From Thermus thermamylovorans (GTDB lineage Bacteria; Deinococcota; Deinococci; Deinococcales; Thermaceae): DNA of 64,000 bases. The stretch lies in assembly GCF_004307015.1 (NCBI RefSeq), contig NZ_SIJL01000004.1:1-64000 (forward strand), read 5' to 3'. Below the pieces are notes generated by a model. That model saw nothing but the letters and a program-made list of their open reading frames with translations, ran no database searches and had not been told where the DNA came from. The position numbers were made by a program, and so were the translations under genes. Of this stretch, positions 1 to 7,541 are shown in pieces. Each line of letters opens with the position of its first letter. The first letter of the stretch is position 1.

Positions 1-27
1 TCAAATGTGGTGGCCAATTACAATATT

Positions 28-57
28 TTGACATCTCCATGTTAGCTTTTCTAGTGT
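28..57 (+). promoter_or_regulatory. Possible promoter in AT-rich leader
   Basis: The first 60 bases are clearly more AT-rich than the rest of the window. TTGACA at 28-33 is followed after 18 bases by TAGTGT at 52-57. The -10 box would overlap the GTG at 56 used as the start of the next gene, so either that start is wrong or this promoter serves a different transcript. The upstream context is cut off by the window edge. Confidence 0.35.
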
Positions 58-1233
58 GATAGCCCGCCGCCTCCTATCCCTCCTGGAAGCCCGCCTGGGG
101 CAGGCACCCGTGGTGGTCCTCACGGGGCCGCGGCAGGCGGGCAAGACCACCCTGGCCCTGGAGGTGGGTGGGCGCATGGGCGCCCTCTACCTGGACCTGG
201 AGTCCGAGCGGGACCGGGGCAAGCTAGGGGAGGCCGAGCCCTACCTGGAGGGCCACCTGGACCGCCTGGTGATCCTGGACGAGGTGCACCGCATGCCCCA
301 GCTCTTTCCCCTCCTCCGCAGCCTAGTGGACCGGGCCCGGCGGGAGGGCAGGCGGGCGGGGCTTTACCTCCTCCTGGGCTCCGTCTCCCCGGAGGTCTCC
401 CCGCAGGCGGGGGAGAGCCTGGCGGGGCGGGCCGGGCCAGCCACCTGGAGCTCGCCCCCTTCGATCCCCTGGAGGTGGGCCCCGAGGCCCTGGAGCGCCT
501 TTGGCTCCGGGGCGGCTTCCCCGAAAGCTTTCTGGCGGAAGGGGAGGAAGCGAGCCTCCGCTGGCGGCGGGATTTCCTGCGGGCCTACGTGGAGCGGGAG
601 ATCCCCCTCCTCGGGGGGAGGTTGCCCGCCGAAGCGGTGCGCCGCCTCCTCACCATGCTGGCCCACCTCCAGGGGGAGACCCTGAACCTCAGCCGTCTAG
701 CCGGGAACCTGGGCCTGGATGGGCGGACCGTGGCCCGCCACCTGGACTTTCTGGTGGACCTCTACCTCCTGCGGCGCTTGCCCCCCTACGAGGCCAACGT
801 GGGCAAGCGCCTGGTGAAAAGCCCCAAGCTCTACCTGCGGGATAGCGGCCTGGTCCACGCCCTCCTGGGCCCGGGGGACCTCGAGGCCCTCCTGGGCCAC
901 CCCGTGGTGGGGGCGAGCTGGGAGGGCTTTGCCGTGGAGAACCTGCTGCGGGTGGCCCCTGAAGGGGTGGAGGGTTTCTTCTACCGCACCCACGCCGGGG
1001 CGGAGGTGGACCTCCTCCTGCGCTGGCCCTCGGGAGCTCTCTGGGCGGTGGAGGTGAAGCGGAGCCTAACCCCGAAGCCCTCCCGGGGCTTCCACGAGGC
1101 CCTGAAGGACCTCTCCCCCGAGGCCGCCTTTGTGGTCTACCCCGGGGAGGAGGCCTTTCCCCTGGGGAGGGGGGTGGAGGCCATCCCCTTGCCCGCCCTC
1201 ATGGAGCGGCTCTGGCGGAAGGCTTGGGCATAG
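56..1233 (+). pseudogene. AAA ATPase with DUF4143 domain, frameshifted
   Basis: The product would be a roughly 390-residue ATP-binding protein of the AAA/DUF4143 family, a class common in bacterial accessory loci and of uncertain function. The N-terminal part reads in one frame: Walker A is GPRQAGKTT near residue 25 and Walker B is ILDEVHR near residue 73. From about position 440 homology continues in another frame, starting HLELAPFDPLEVG, then a helical/winged-helix segment and a C-terminal nuclease-like fold with EVDLLL and VEVKRS. The frame change equals loss of one base in the GC-run around 425-445. No classical slippery heptamer is visible there, so a disabled gene or a sequencing error is more likely than programmed frameshifting. 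The GTG at 56 is the only plausible start but overlaps a possible -10 box. Confidence 0.8.
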
Positions 1234-1381
1234 GCGGGTTCACCCGCACGGGCACCCCCCCTCCCGCCTCAGAACACATGGGCACCTACGGCGCCACGGT
1301 TCGGGAGGAGGTGGTCCGGGCCCCTACCTGGCCTCCCAGGAGGTAGCCCCCGAAGGCCCCTGGCCCACCCCCGTTGCGCCC

Positions 1382-1411
1382 TTGACCCGCCCCCTTCGGG
1401 GGCGCTAAACT
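1382..1411 (+). promoter_or_regulatory. Promoter of the thiolase gene
   Basis: TTGACC (1382-1387), an 18-base spacer and TAAACT (1406-1411) form a good sigma-A type promoter. The spacer is almost entirely a perfect palindrome, CGCCCCC-TTC-GGGGGCG (1388-1404). Transcription would start near 1418, inside the operator-like palindrome listed next. Confidence 0.7.
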
Positions 1412-1415
1412 GTTA

Positions 1416-1431
1416 CCGACCGTTCGGTCGG
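1416..1431 (+). promoter_or_regulatory. Operator-like palindrome before the thiolase
   Basis: CCGACCG-TT-CGGTCGG is an inverted repeat with perfect 7-base arms. It lies at the predicted transcription start and directly before the GGAGG ribosome site of the thiolase. CGACCG/CGGTCG half-sites are typical of TetR-family repressors that sense acyl-CoAs, so repression relieved by an acyl-CoA is a reasonable inference. The regulator itself is not in the window. Confidence 0.6.
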
Positions 1432-1439
1432 GAGGCCTC

Positions 1440-2642
1440 ATGCCCGAAGCCTGGATTGTGGAAGCCCTGAGAACCCCCATCGGCAAGCACGGAGGGGCCC
1501 TGGCCGGCGTGCGCCCCGACGACCTTCTGGCCCACGCCCTGGCTGCCCTCATGGAACGGAGTGGGGTACCCAAGGAGGCGGTGGAGGACGTCTACGCGGG
1601 TTGCGCCAACCAAGCCGGGGAGGACAACCGCAACGTGGCCCGCATGGCCCTTCTCCTCGCAGGCTTCCCCGTGGAGGTGGCGGGCTGCACCGTGAACCGC
1701 CTTTGCGGCTCGGGCCTCGAGGCCGTGGCCCAGGCCGCCCGGGCCCTCTGGGCCGGGGAGGGACAGGTCTACATCGGGGCCGGGGTGGAGTCCATGTCCC
1801 GGGCCCCCTTCGTGGTGCCCAAGGGGGAAAGGCCCTTCCCCACCGGCAACCAGGTGATGTACGACACCACCCTGGGCTGGCGGCTGGTGAACCCCAGGAT
1901 GCAGGCCCTCTACGGCACGGAGAGCATGGGGGAAACCGCGGAGAACCTGGCGGAGATGTACGGGATCCCCCGGGAGGAACAGGACCGCTTCGCCCTCCTC
2001 TCCCACCAGAAGGCCCTCCGGGCCTGGGACGAGGGCCGCTTTCGGGAAGAGGTGGTCCCGGTGCCTGTGCGGCGGGGCAAGGAGGAAACCCTGGTGGCGG
2101 TGGACGAGGGCCCCAGGCGGGACACCTCCCTGGAACGCCTGGCCCAGCTCCGGCCCGTCTTCCGGGAAGGGGGCACGGTGACCGCGGGGAACTCCAGCCC
2201 CCTGAACGACGGGGCAGCGGCGGTCCTCCTGGTTTCCGACGGCTACGCCAAGGCCCACGGCCTCAAGCCCCTGGCCCGCATCCGGGCCCTGGCCGTAGCC
2301 GGGGTGCCTCCCCGGATCATGGGCATCGGGCCGGTTCCCGCCACCAAGAAGGCCCTGGAGCGGGCGGGGCTTTCCCTGGACGACATCGGCCTCATCGAGC
2401 TCAACGAGGCTTTCGCCGCCCAGAGCCTGGCGGTCCTGAGGGAGTGGGGGCTGGATATGGAAGACCCCCGCCTGAACCCGAACGGGGGGGCCATCGCCCT
2501 GGGCCACCCCCTGGGAGCCTCGGGGGCCCGGATCCTCACCACCCTGGTCCACGAGATGGGGCGGCGGGACGTCCCGTTCGGGCTGGCCACCATGTGCATC
2601 GGGGTGGGCCAGGGGATTGCCCTGGTGGTGGAGCGGCTTTAG
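1440..2642 (+). CDS. Thiolase, 3-oxoadipyl-CoA thiolase (PcaF/PaaJ) type
   Basis: A 400-residue thiolase II fold enzyme that cleaves a 3-oxoacyl-CoA with CoA. The active-site cysteine is in NRLCGSG (near residue 90), the first catalytic histidine in [14 protein letters not shown], and the second catalytic cysteine in ATMCIGVGQG near the C-terminus. The segment NQVMYDTTLGWRLVNPRM resembles the DTTIGWRFVNP segment I know from 3-oxoadipyl-CoA thiolases, so a role in the phenylacetate or beta-ketoadipate route is suggested. A general acetyl-CoA acyltransferase remains possible. ATG is preceded by GGAGG four bases upstream. It stands alone as a transcription unit with its own promoter and a TetR-like operator. 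Confidence 0.85.
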   Translation: MPEAWIVEALRTPIGKHGGALAGVRPDDLLAHALAALMERSGVPKEAVEDVYAGCANQAGEDNRNVARMALLLAGFPVEVAGCTVNRLCGSGLEAVAQAARALWAGEGQVYIGAGVESMSRAPFVVPKGERPFPTGNQVMYDTTLGWRLVNPRMQALYGTESMGETAENLAEMYGIPREEQDRFALLSHQKALRAWDEGRFREEVVPVPVRRGKEETLVAVDEGPRRDTSLERLAQLRPVFREGGTVTAGNSSPLNDGAAAVLLVSDGYAKAHGLKPLARIRALAVAGVPPRIMGIGPVPATKKALERAGLSLDDIGLIELNEAFAAQSLAVLREWGLDMEDPRLNPNGGAIALGHPLGASGARILTTLVHEMGRRDVPFGLATMCIGVGQGIALVVERL

Positions 2643-2667
2643 CCCTTTGGGGAAGGTGGTCTTCTCT

Positions 2668-4191
2668 CTACGCCCAGGGGATCCGTGTTCCCATGTGGTT
2701 TATTTCACGATTTCGTTCGCTAGTGAAAAAAAGCTCTGCACCAGGCCAGACCTGGCCCAAAAGCCACAGGTCCCGCGGGTCCACCCGCACCGGCTTGGCG
2801 TAGCCTCCCAGGCTCCCCTTGTCTACCAGGAGGACCAGCGGCCGGCCCGAAGGAGGCACCTGTACCCCGCCCAGAGGAGTGGCCTCGGAAAGCCCCTCCC
2901 CCCCCGGCACCTCGGGGCCCGCGAGCTCCACCCCCATGCGGTCCGCGCGGGCCACCCGGAAGGGCGCGGCGAGGAAGGCCCTCCAGGCCTCCTCCGTGAA
3001 CTGCGGCCCAGGAAGAAGGCGAAGGCGGAAGGGGTACGGCAGGGGAACCTGCGCGAAGGCCATCCCCGGACGGACGGGCCGTTCCTCCCCAAGCCCCAGC
3101 ACATCCCCAGCCCGTAAGGGGCGGCCGATGCGGCCCCGGAGGTCGGGGGAGGCCGAGCCCAGGAAGGGACGGGCCTCGAGGGCCCCCGCCACCGCCAGGT
3201 AGGCCCTCACCCCTTGGCCCCGGGGCACGAACCGCAAGGAGCGCCCCTTGCGCCAGAGAAAGCTCCGCCCCAAAGCCACCTCCTCCCCTTCCAGGAGGAG
3301 GGCGAACCCGTACCCCGCCCCCGCCGCCACCAGGTCCCCGAGGGCGGTGAGCACAGGCCCGCGGTAGGCCACCTCCAGGAGGGGCGCACCCGGGGGGTTT
3401 CCCAGCAGGCGGTTGGCCAGGCTTGCCGAGCGCGGGTCCAGGGGCCCGGAGCGGGCCAGGCCCAGGTGCCCCGCGAGGAAGCGCCCCCGGTCCACCACCA
3501 GATCCAAAAGGCCCGGCTCCTCCACCCGGAAGGCGGGAAGCCTGGGGGCCTCGGGAAGAAGCTCCCAGGGCTCCGGCTCCTTGGGGGTGGGGCCCGCCGC
3601 CTCGCGGAAGCGCACCCGGTCCCCGGGGCGGAGGAGAAAAGGCTCTTCCCGGTGGGGGTCGTAAACCGCCACCAGGGCGGTGCCCAGGAGGTGCCAGCCT
3701 CCGGGGGACGGCAGGGGGTAGATCCCCGTCTGCGGCCCGGCCATGGCCACGGCGTGGGCGGGCACCCGGGGCCTGGGGTGGGCCCGGCGGGGCAGGCGCA
3801 GGGCCTCGTCCACCGGGGCCAGGAAGGGGAACCCTGGGGTGAAGCCCAGGGCGTAGACCCGGTAGAGGGGGGTCTGGTGACGGCGCCGCACCTCCTCCGG
3901 GGGGAGGCCGGTGCGGGCGGCCACCTCCAGCAGGTCCTCCCCGTCATACCGGAGGGGCACCTCCACCACCCTGCCCTCTTCCCCACCCTCCTCCGGCACC
4001 GGCAGAAGCCGCAGCAAGCGGCCCCGGGCAAGGAGGCGGGGGTCAAGCTCCAGGTAGAGGGTGCCGTAGGCGGGTACGGCCTCCCAAAGCCCCCGGGGAG
4101 GGGCTTTGAGGAGGGCGCGGGCCAGGGCCTGGGCCCGGCGGTTGGCCTCCTCGGAGAGGCCCTCCCCGAAGACCAGGTAGAACCCTTCCAC
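2668..4191 (-). CDS. Fused 5-oxoprolinase subunits PxpB-PxpC (KipI-KipA)
   Basis: A 507-residue fusion. Residues 1 to about 215 correspond to KipI/PxpB (allophanate hydrolase subunit 1-like, with VYALGFTPGFPFLAPVDE), and about 220 to the end correspond to KipA/PxpC (with ARSGPLDPRSASLANRLLGN). In other bacteria PxpA, PxpB and PxpC together hydrolyse 5-oxoproline to glutamate using ATP; PxpA is not in the window. The start is GTG, preceded at six bases by TAGAGT (4198-4203), the leaderless arrangement seen for many genes here. The last 20 or so residues (…TSERNREINHMGTRIPWA) do not look like the usual PxpC end and are encoded by an unusually AT-rich stretch, which suggests a 3' end altered by recombination. 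The gene is divergent from the AidB-like gene. Confidence 0.85.
   Translation of the reverse strand: MEGFYLVFGEGLSEEANRRAQALARALLKAPPRGLWEAVPAYGTLYLELDPRLLARGRLLRLLPVPEEGGEEGRVVEVPLRYDGEDLLEVAARTGLPPEEVRRRHQTPLYRVYALGFTPGFPFLAPVDEALRLPRRAHPRPRVPAHAVAMAGPQTGIYPLPSPGGWHLLGTALVAVYDPHREEPFLLRPGDRVRFREAAGPTPKEPEPWELLPEAPRLPAFRVEEPGLLDLVVDRGRFLAGHLGLARSGPLDPRSASLANRLLGNPPGAPLLEVAYRGPVLTALGDLVAAGAGYGFALLLEGEEVALGRSFLWRKGRSLRFVPRGQGVRAYLAVAGALEARPFLGSASPDLRGRIGRPLRAGDVLGLGEERPVRPGMAFAQVPLPYPFRLRLLPGPQFTEEAWRAFLAAPFRVARADRMGVELAGPEVPGGEGLSEATPLGGVQVPPSGRPLVLLVDKGSLGGYAKPVRVDPRDLWLLGQVWPGAELFFTSERNREINHMGTRIPWA
2703..2728. repeat. AT-rich inverted repeat in the 3' end of pxpBC
   Basis: TTTCAC (2703-2708) and GTGAAA (2723-2728) are 6-base inverted arms around a 14-base loop, inside a short low-GC patch (about 2690-2735) followed by a run of A. 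It lies within the atypical C-terminal codons of the oxoprolinase fusion. It does not have the hairpin-plus-T-run form of a terminator in either direction. Its origin is unknown. Confidence 0.45.
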
Positions 4192-4197
4192 CCCCCC

Positions 4198-4241
4198 ACT
4201 CTACCCCTGCCTTGACCCGCGCCCCGGGAAAGGGGTAGCCT
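4198..4241. promoter_or_regulatory. Divergent promoters with AGGGGTAG inverted repeat
   Basis: Plus strand: TTGACC (4212-4217), 18 bases, TAGCCT (4236-4241), serving the AidB-like gene. Minus strand: TAGAGT (4203-4198), then six G and the GTG of pxpBC, a leaderless start. CTACCCCT (4201-4208) and AGGGGTAG (4231-4238) form a perfect 8-base inverted repeat whose arms each overlap one -10 box. A protein bound there could control both genes. Confidence 0.6.
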
Positions 4242-4257
4242 CCAGGTGGAGGCCCCC

Positions 4258-5805
4258 ATGAAGACCCGCTTTTACAGCCAAGGCGAGGACCACTACGCCC
4301 TAGATCCGGACCTAAAAGCGGTACTGGACACCTTCTCCCCTGGGCTCCCTGAGGAGGCGCTCTCCAGCTTCGGCCGCCTCGTGGGGGAAGAGGTGCTGGA
4401 GGTGGCCCACCACGTGGACCAAGACGCCCCACCCCGCCTGCAGATGCACGACCTGGACGGGAACCGCATCGACCGGGCCCTCCTCTCCCCCGCCCAAGCC
4501 AGCCTTTTGGAGAAGCTCCGTCCCATGGTCCGCCCCGCCTACGAGGGCCGGGGCTGGCCCCTCCACTACGCCTTCGGCTACCTGCTGGCGGACGGGGGGC
4601 TTTACTGCATCCTCACCATCACCCATCAGGTGGCCTACGCCCTCCACAAGTACGCCCCCGAGCACGAAGGGGTCAAGCGGGAACTCCTCTACGGAAAGGC
4701 CTTCGGGGCCACCTGGATGACGGAGATCCAGGGAGGAAGCGACCTGGGGGCGAACCGCACCCTGGCCCGGGGGGAGGGCACGGCCTGGCGGCTCCATGGG
4801 GGGGACAAGTACTTCGCCTCGGGGGCGGGCCTGGCGGACTACGCCATCGTCACCGCCCGGCCGGAAGGGGCCCCCCCTGGCCCCAAGGGCCTGGCCCTCT
4901 TCCTCCTGCCCCGGGAGGTAGAGGGGCGGCTCAACTTCACCGTGCGCCGCTTCAAGGAGAAGCTGGCCACCCGGGCGGTGCCCTCGGGGGAGGTGGAGCT
5001 GGAAGGGAGCCTCGCCCACCTCATCGGCCAGGCGGAGGAGGGGATCTACTACACCCTGGAAAACCTCACGGTGAGCCGGCTGGCCAACGCGGCCGCTGCC
5101 ATGGGCATTGCCAAGAAGGCCCACCTCGAGGCCCTCTTCCGGGTAAGGAGGCGGACGGCCTTCGGAAAGCCCCTCCTCCAGCACGACCTCATCCAGCAGG
5201 ACCTCCTCTGGATGCGCCTGCGTCAGGCAGGAGGCACCGCCTTGGCCTTTTGGGCGGTGGCGGCCTTCGACCGGGCCTGGGAGGAGCGGCCGCCCTACAG
5301 CGAGGCTTACCACCTGGCGAGGCTCCTTTCCCACCTGGCCAAGGGGCGCACCGCGGAGCACGCCGCCGCCATCACCCAGCTGGCCATGGAGCTCTTCGGG
5401 GGCCTGGGCTTTTTGGAGGAGTACGGGGTGGCCCGCTGGCACCGGGAGGCCCTCATCACCCCCATCTGGGAGGGCCCGGCCAACATCCAGGCCCTGGACA
5501 TGCTGGAGGCCATCCTCAAAAAGCGGGCCCACGAGCCTTTCCTGGAACTTATCAAGGCAAGCCCCCAGGCCCTGGCCCACGCGGAAGGGGCCCTAAGGCG
5601 CCTGGCGCAGGAAGGCCCCTGGTACGCCAAGGAGGCCCTGCGCAGGCTGGCGGACGCCGCCGCCATTTACGCCCTGGAGCGCGTGGGGCAAGAACCCTTT
5701 CCCGAGCTGGCCCGGCTCTACGCCCGGGCCTTCCTGGAAGGGGAAACCCTGCCCCCCTCCGCCCAAAGGCCTGAGCTTTACGACCCCTGGTGGAGCCTGT
5801 CGTAG
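4258..5805 (+). CDS. AidB-family acyl-CoA dehydrogenase
   Basis: A flavoprotein of the acyl-CoA dehydrogenase superfamily, AidB branch, about 515 residues. Features include the long N-terminal extension, WMTEIQGGSDLGANR (FAD/substrate region), RTAFGKPLLQHDLIQQDLLWMRL and the C-terminal PIWEGPANIQALDMLEAI. E. coli AidB is linked to the response to alkylating agents, whereas many relatives act as isovaleryl- or long-chain dehydrogenases, so the substrate is uncertain. A GTG at 4246 would add four residues, but ATG at 4258 is placed correctly after GGTGGAGG (4245-4252) and is preferred. The 3' end overlaps the convergent aldehyde oxidoreductase gene by 28 bases. Confidence 0.85.
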   Translation: MKTRFYSQGEDHYALDPDLKAVLDTFSPGLPEEALSSFGRLVGEEVLEVAHHVDQDAPPRLQMHDLDGNRIDRALLSPAQASLLEKLRPMVRPAYEGRGWPLHYAFGYLLADGGLYCILTITHQVAYALHKYAPEHEGVKRELLYGKAFGATWMTEIQGGSDLGANRTLARGEGTAWRLHGGDKYFASGAGLADYAIVTARPEGAPPGPKGLALFLLPREVEGRLNFTVRRFKEKLATRAVPSGEVELEGSLAHLIGQAEEGIYYTLENLTVSRLANAAAAMGIAKKAHLEALFRVRRRTAFGKPLLQHDLIQQDLLWMRLRQAGGTALAFWAVAAFDRAWEERPPYSEAYHLARLLSHLAKGRTAEHAAAITQLAMELFGGLGFLEEYGVARWHREALITPIWEGPANIQALDMLEAILKKRAHEPFLELIKASPQALAHAEGALRRLAQEGPWYAKEALRRLADAAAIYALERVGQEPFPELARLYARAFLEGETLPPSAQRPELYDPWWSLS

Positions 5806-7490
5806 AGGAGAGAAAGGTCCTCGGGGCGGAAGCGGGCGGTGTGGCCCTTGGGGGGCACGGGCTCCTCGTAGAAGAAGCGGGGAAGGCGGTCGTCCTCGTG
5901 GCTGAAGCCCGCCAGGTGGTTGAAGCGGTGCTCCAGGCGCAAAACCCCTTCCCCGAGCCCGTGCCAGAAGGAAGGGGACAGGTTTGTGCCCAGGGCGGCG
6001 TTCACGCTTTCCGCGATGAACGCCACCTGCTTGTTGGTGACGCTCCCCCCGAAGACGCAAAGGCCCAGAGCGTCGTTGGCGGCGGCGTTCACCTGGGCCT
6101 GGTAGCTGGCCTCGAGGATCTCCTCCACGGGCATGGCCCGGGTTTCCAGGCGCGGGGCGTTTCCCGCGGTGTGGTCCGCCCCCTGGGCGGTGACCATCAT
6201 GGTGATCCCCGTGGCCTCCACCACCCGGGGGTCGTAGGCGGAGATGGCCTGGCGCTTGATCACGGGAACCCGCTTGAGGCCTAGAGCCTCCCCCACCCGG
6301 GCCGCGCCCTGGGCCAGGAAGCGGGCCTCCTCGCTTGGGGTGTAGAGGGCTTTGAGCCTGGCCTCCATAAAGGCATAGTCCCCCCAGTCCGCCTCCCCCT
6401 TTTCCATGAAAAGGGCCAGGGTGGCCCCGGTTTCGATGGTGTCCACCCCCAGGTCGTTGGCCAGGCGGTTGAGGCGGGCGAGCTGGTCCGGGTCGGTGAG
6501 GCCACAGTTGGTGCCCAAGAGGCCGATGGTCTCGTACTCCAGGGGGGAGACCACCTCCTCTCCCCTTTCGTCCACGATCACGTTGGAACACCCGATCACG
6601 CACCCCGGCATGCAGGCGTGGGTGTGCTTGCCCCCCCGGGCCCGGTTGAGGGGGGCGATGTGCTGCCCGCCCATGCGGAAGTCCTCGGGCGGGGCCAGCC
6701 TTCCCTCGCGGAAGTTGCGCACGGGAAGGCCGCCGAAGGCGTTTTGGAAGTCCGCCATGCCCATGGTGCCGATGGCGTTGTAGAACTGCATCACCAAGGG
6801 GTCCTGGCGCAAAAGCTCCGCATAGCGGCGGACGGCCCCGGTGACCTTGGGCTTGTCCCAGACCTCCGCCTTCCCCGGCACCTCCACCACGATGGCCTTG
6901 ACCCGCTTAGCCCCCATCACCGCCCCCACGCCCCCCCGGGCGGCCAGACGGGAGGGGCGGCCATCCGTGTCGGAGAAGGCGATGCCCGAAAGGAGGCCCC
7001 CGTACTCCCCCACAGGGCCCAGGAGGGCGAAGGCGATCCTCCGCCCGTAGGCGGCGAAAAGCTTCCGCGCGGCCTCAAAGTTCCCTAAGCCGAGGAGGTC
7101 CTCCGCCGGGTCAAAGAAGACCTGGCCCTCCCGGGTGATGCGGAGGACCACCCAGCCGGGGCTTGCCCCCTCGAGGAGCAGGTGGGAAAGCCTCATCTGC
7201 CCCAGGGCGTAGCCGAAGGTGCCGCCCCCGTTGGCCTCCTTGATGCCCAGGGTGAGGGGGCTACGGGCGCCCACGCTGGTGCGGTTGGCGTTGGAAAAGC
7301 CCGTGCCCGCCAGAGGACCGATGGCGAAGGCCAGGGGGTTCTCCGGGGAAAGGGGGTCAAAGCGCCAGGCCTCCCGTTCCAGGAGGAGCTGCCCCGTGCG
7401 GTAGCGCCCGCCATAGGCCACCTCCTCCGGGGCCACCGCTTGCCAGTAGGCCTTGTGCGCCGAAAGGTCAAGCCGCAAAGACCGCCACAC
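5778..7490 (-). CDS. Aldehyde:ferredoxin oxidoreductase (tungsten/molybdenum AOR family)
   Basis: A 570-residue member of the AOR family, which oxidises aldehydes to carboxylates with a bis-pterin tungsten (or molybdenum) cofactor and passes electrons to ferredoxin through a [4Fe-4S] cluster. The cluster ligands are visible as C293-x3-C297-x3-C301 (ACMPGCVIGCS) and C478 in ANDALGLCVFGG. The first spacing is three residues rather than the two of the Pyrococcus enzyme, a variant I recall from other bacterial members. N-terminal RTSVGARSPLTLGIKEANG matches the cofactor-binding domain. GTG start follows AAGGAGGTG by four bases. It lies downstream of the COG3044 ATPase gene (51 bases) and may be cotranscribed. 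No dedicated ferredoxin gene is adjacent. Confidence 0.9.
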   Translation of the reverse strand: MWRSLRLDLSAHKAYWQAVAPEEVAYGGRYRTGQLLLEREAWRFDPLSPENPLAFAIGPLAGTGFSNANRTSVGARSPLTLGIKEANGGGTFGYALGQMRLSHLLLEGASPGWVVLRITREGQVFFDPAEDLLGLGNFEAARKLFAAYGRRIAFALLGPVGEYGGLLSGIAFSDTDGRPSRLAARGGVGAVMGAKRVKAIVVEVPGKAEVWDKPKVTGAVRRYAELLRQDPLVMQFYNAIGTMGMADFQNAFGGLPVRNFREGRLAPPEDFRMGGQHIAPLNRARGGKHTHACMPGCVIGCSNVIVDERGEEVVSPLEYETIGLLGTNCGLTDPDQLARLNRLANDLGVDTIETGATLALFMEKGEADWGDYAFMEARLKALYTPSEEARFLAQGAARVGEALGLKRVPVIKRQAISAYDPRVVEATGITMMVTAQGADHTAGNAPRLETRAMPVEEILEASYQAQVNAAANDALGLCVFGGSVTNKQVAFIAESVNAALGTNLSPSFWHGLGEGVLRLEHRFNHLAGFSHEDDRLPRFFYEEPVPPKGHTARFRPEDLSLLYDRLHQGS

Positions 7491-7541
7491 CCCGCACCTC
7501 CTTGGCCCCCAGGATAACCCCGTGGGGAAAAGGGGAACCGT

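Noticed and set aside
425-445. Programmed frameshift in the DUF4143 ATPase
   Set aside because: No slippery heptamer or downstream stimulatory structure is evident, and the family is not known to use recoding.
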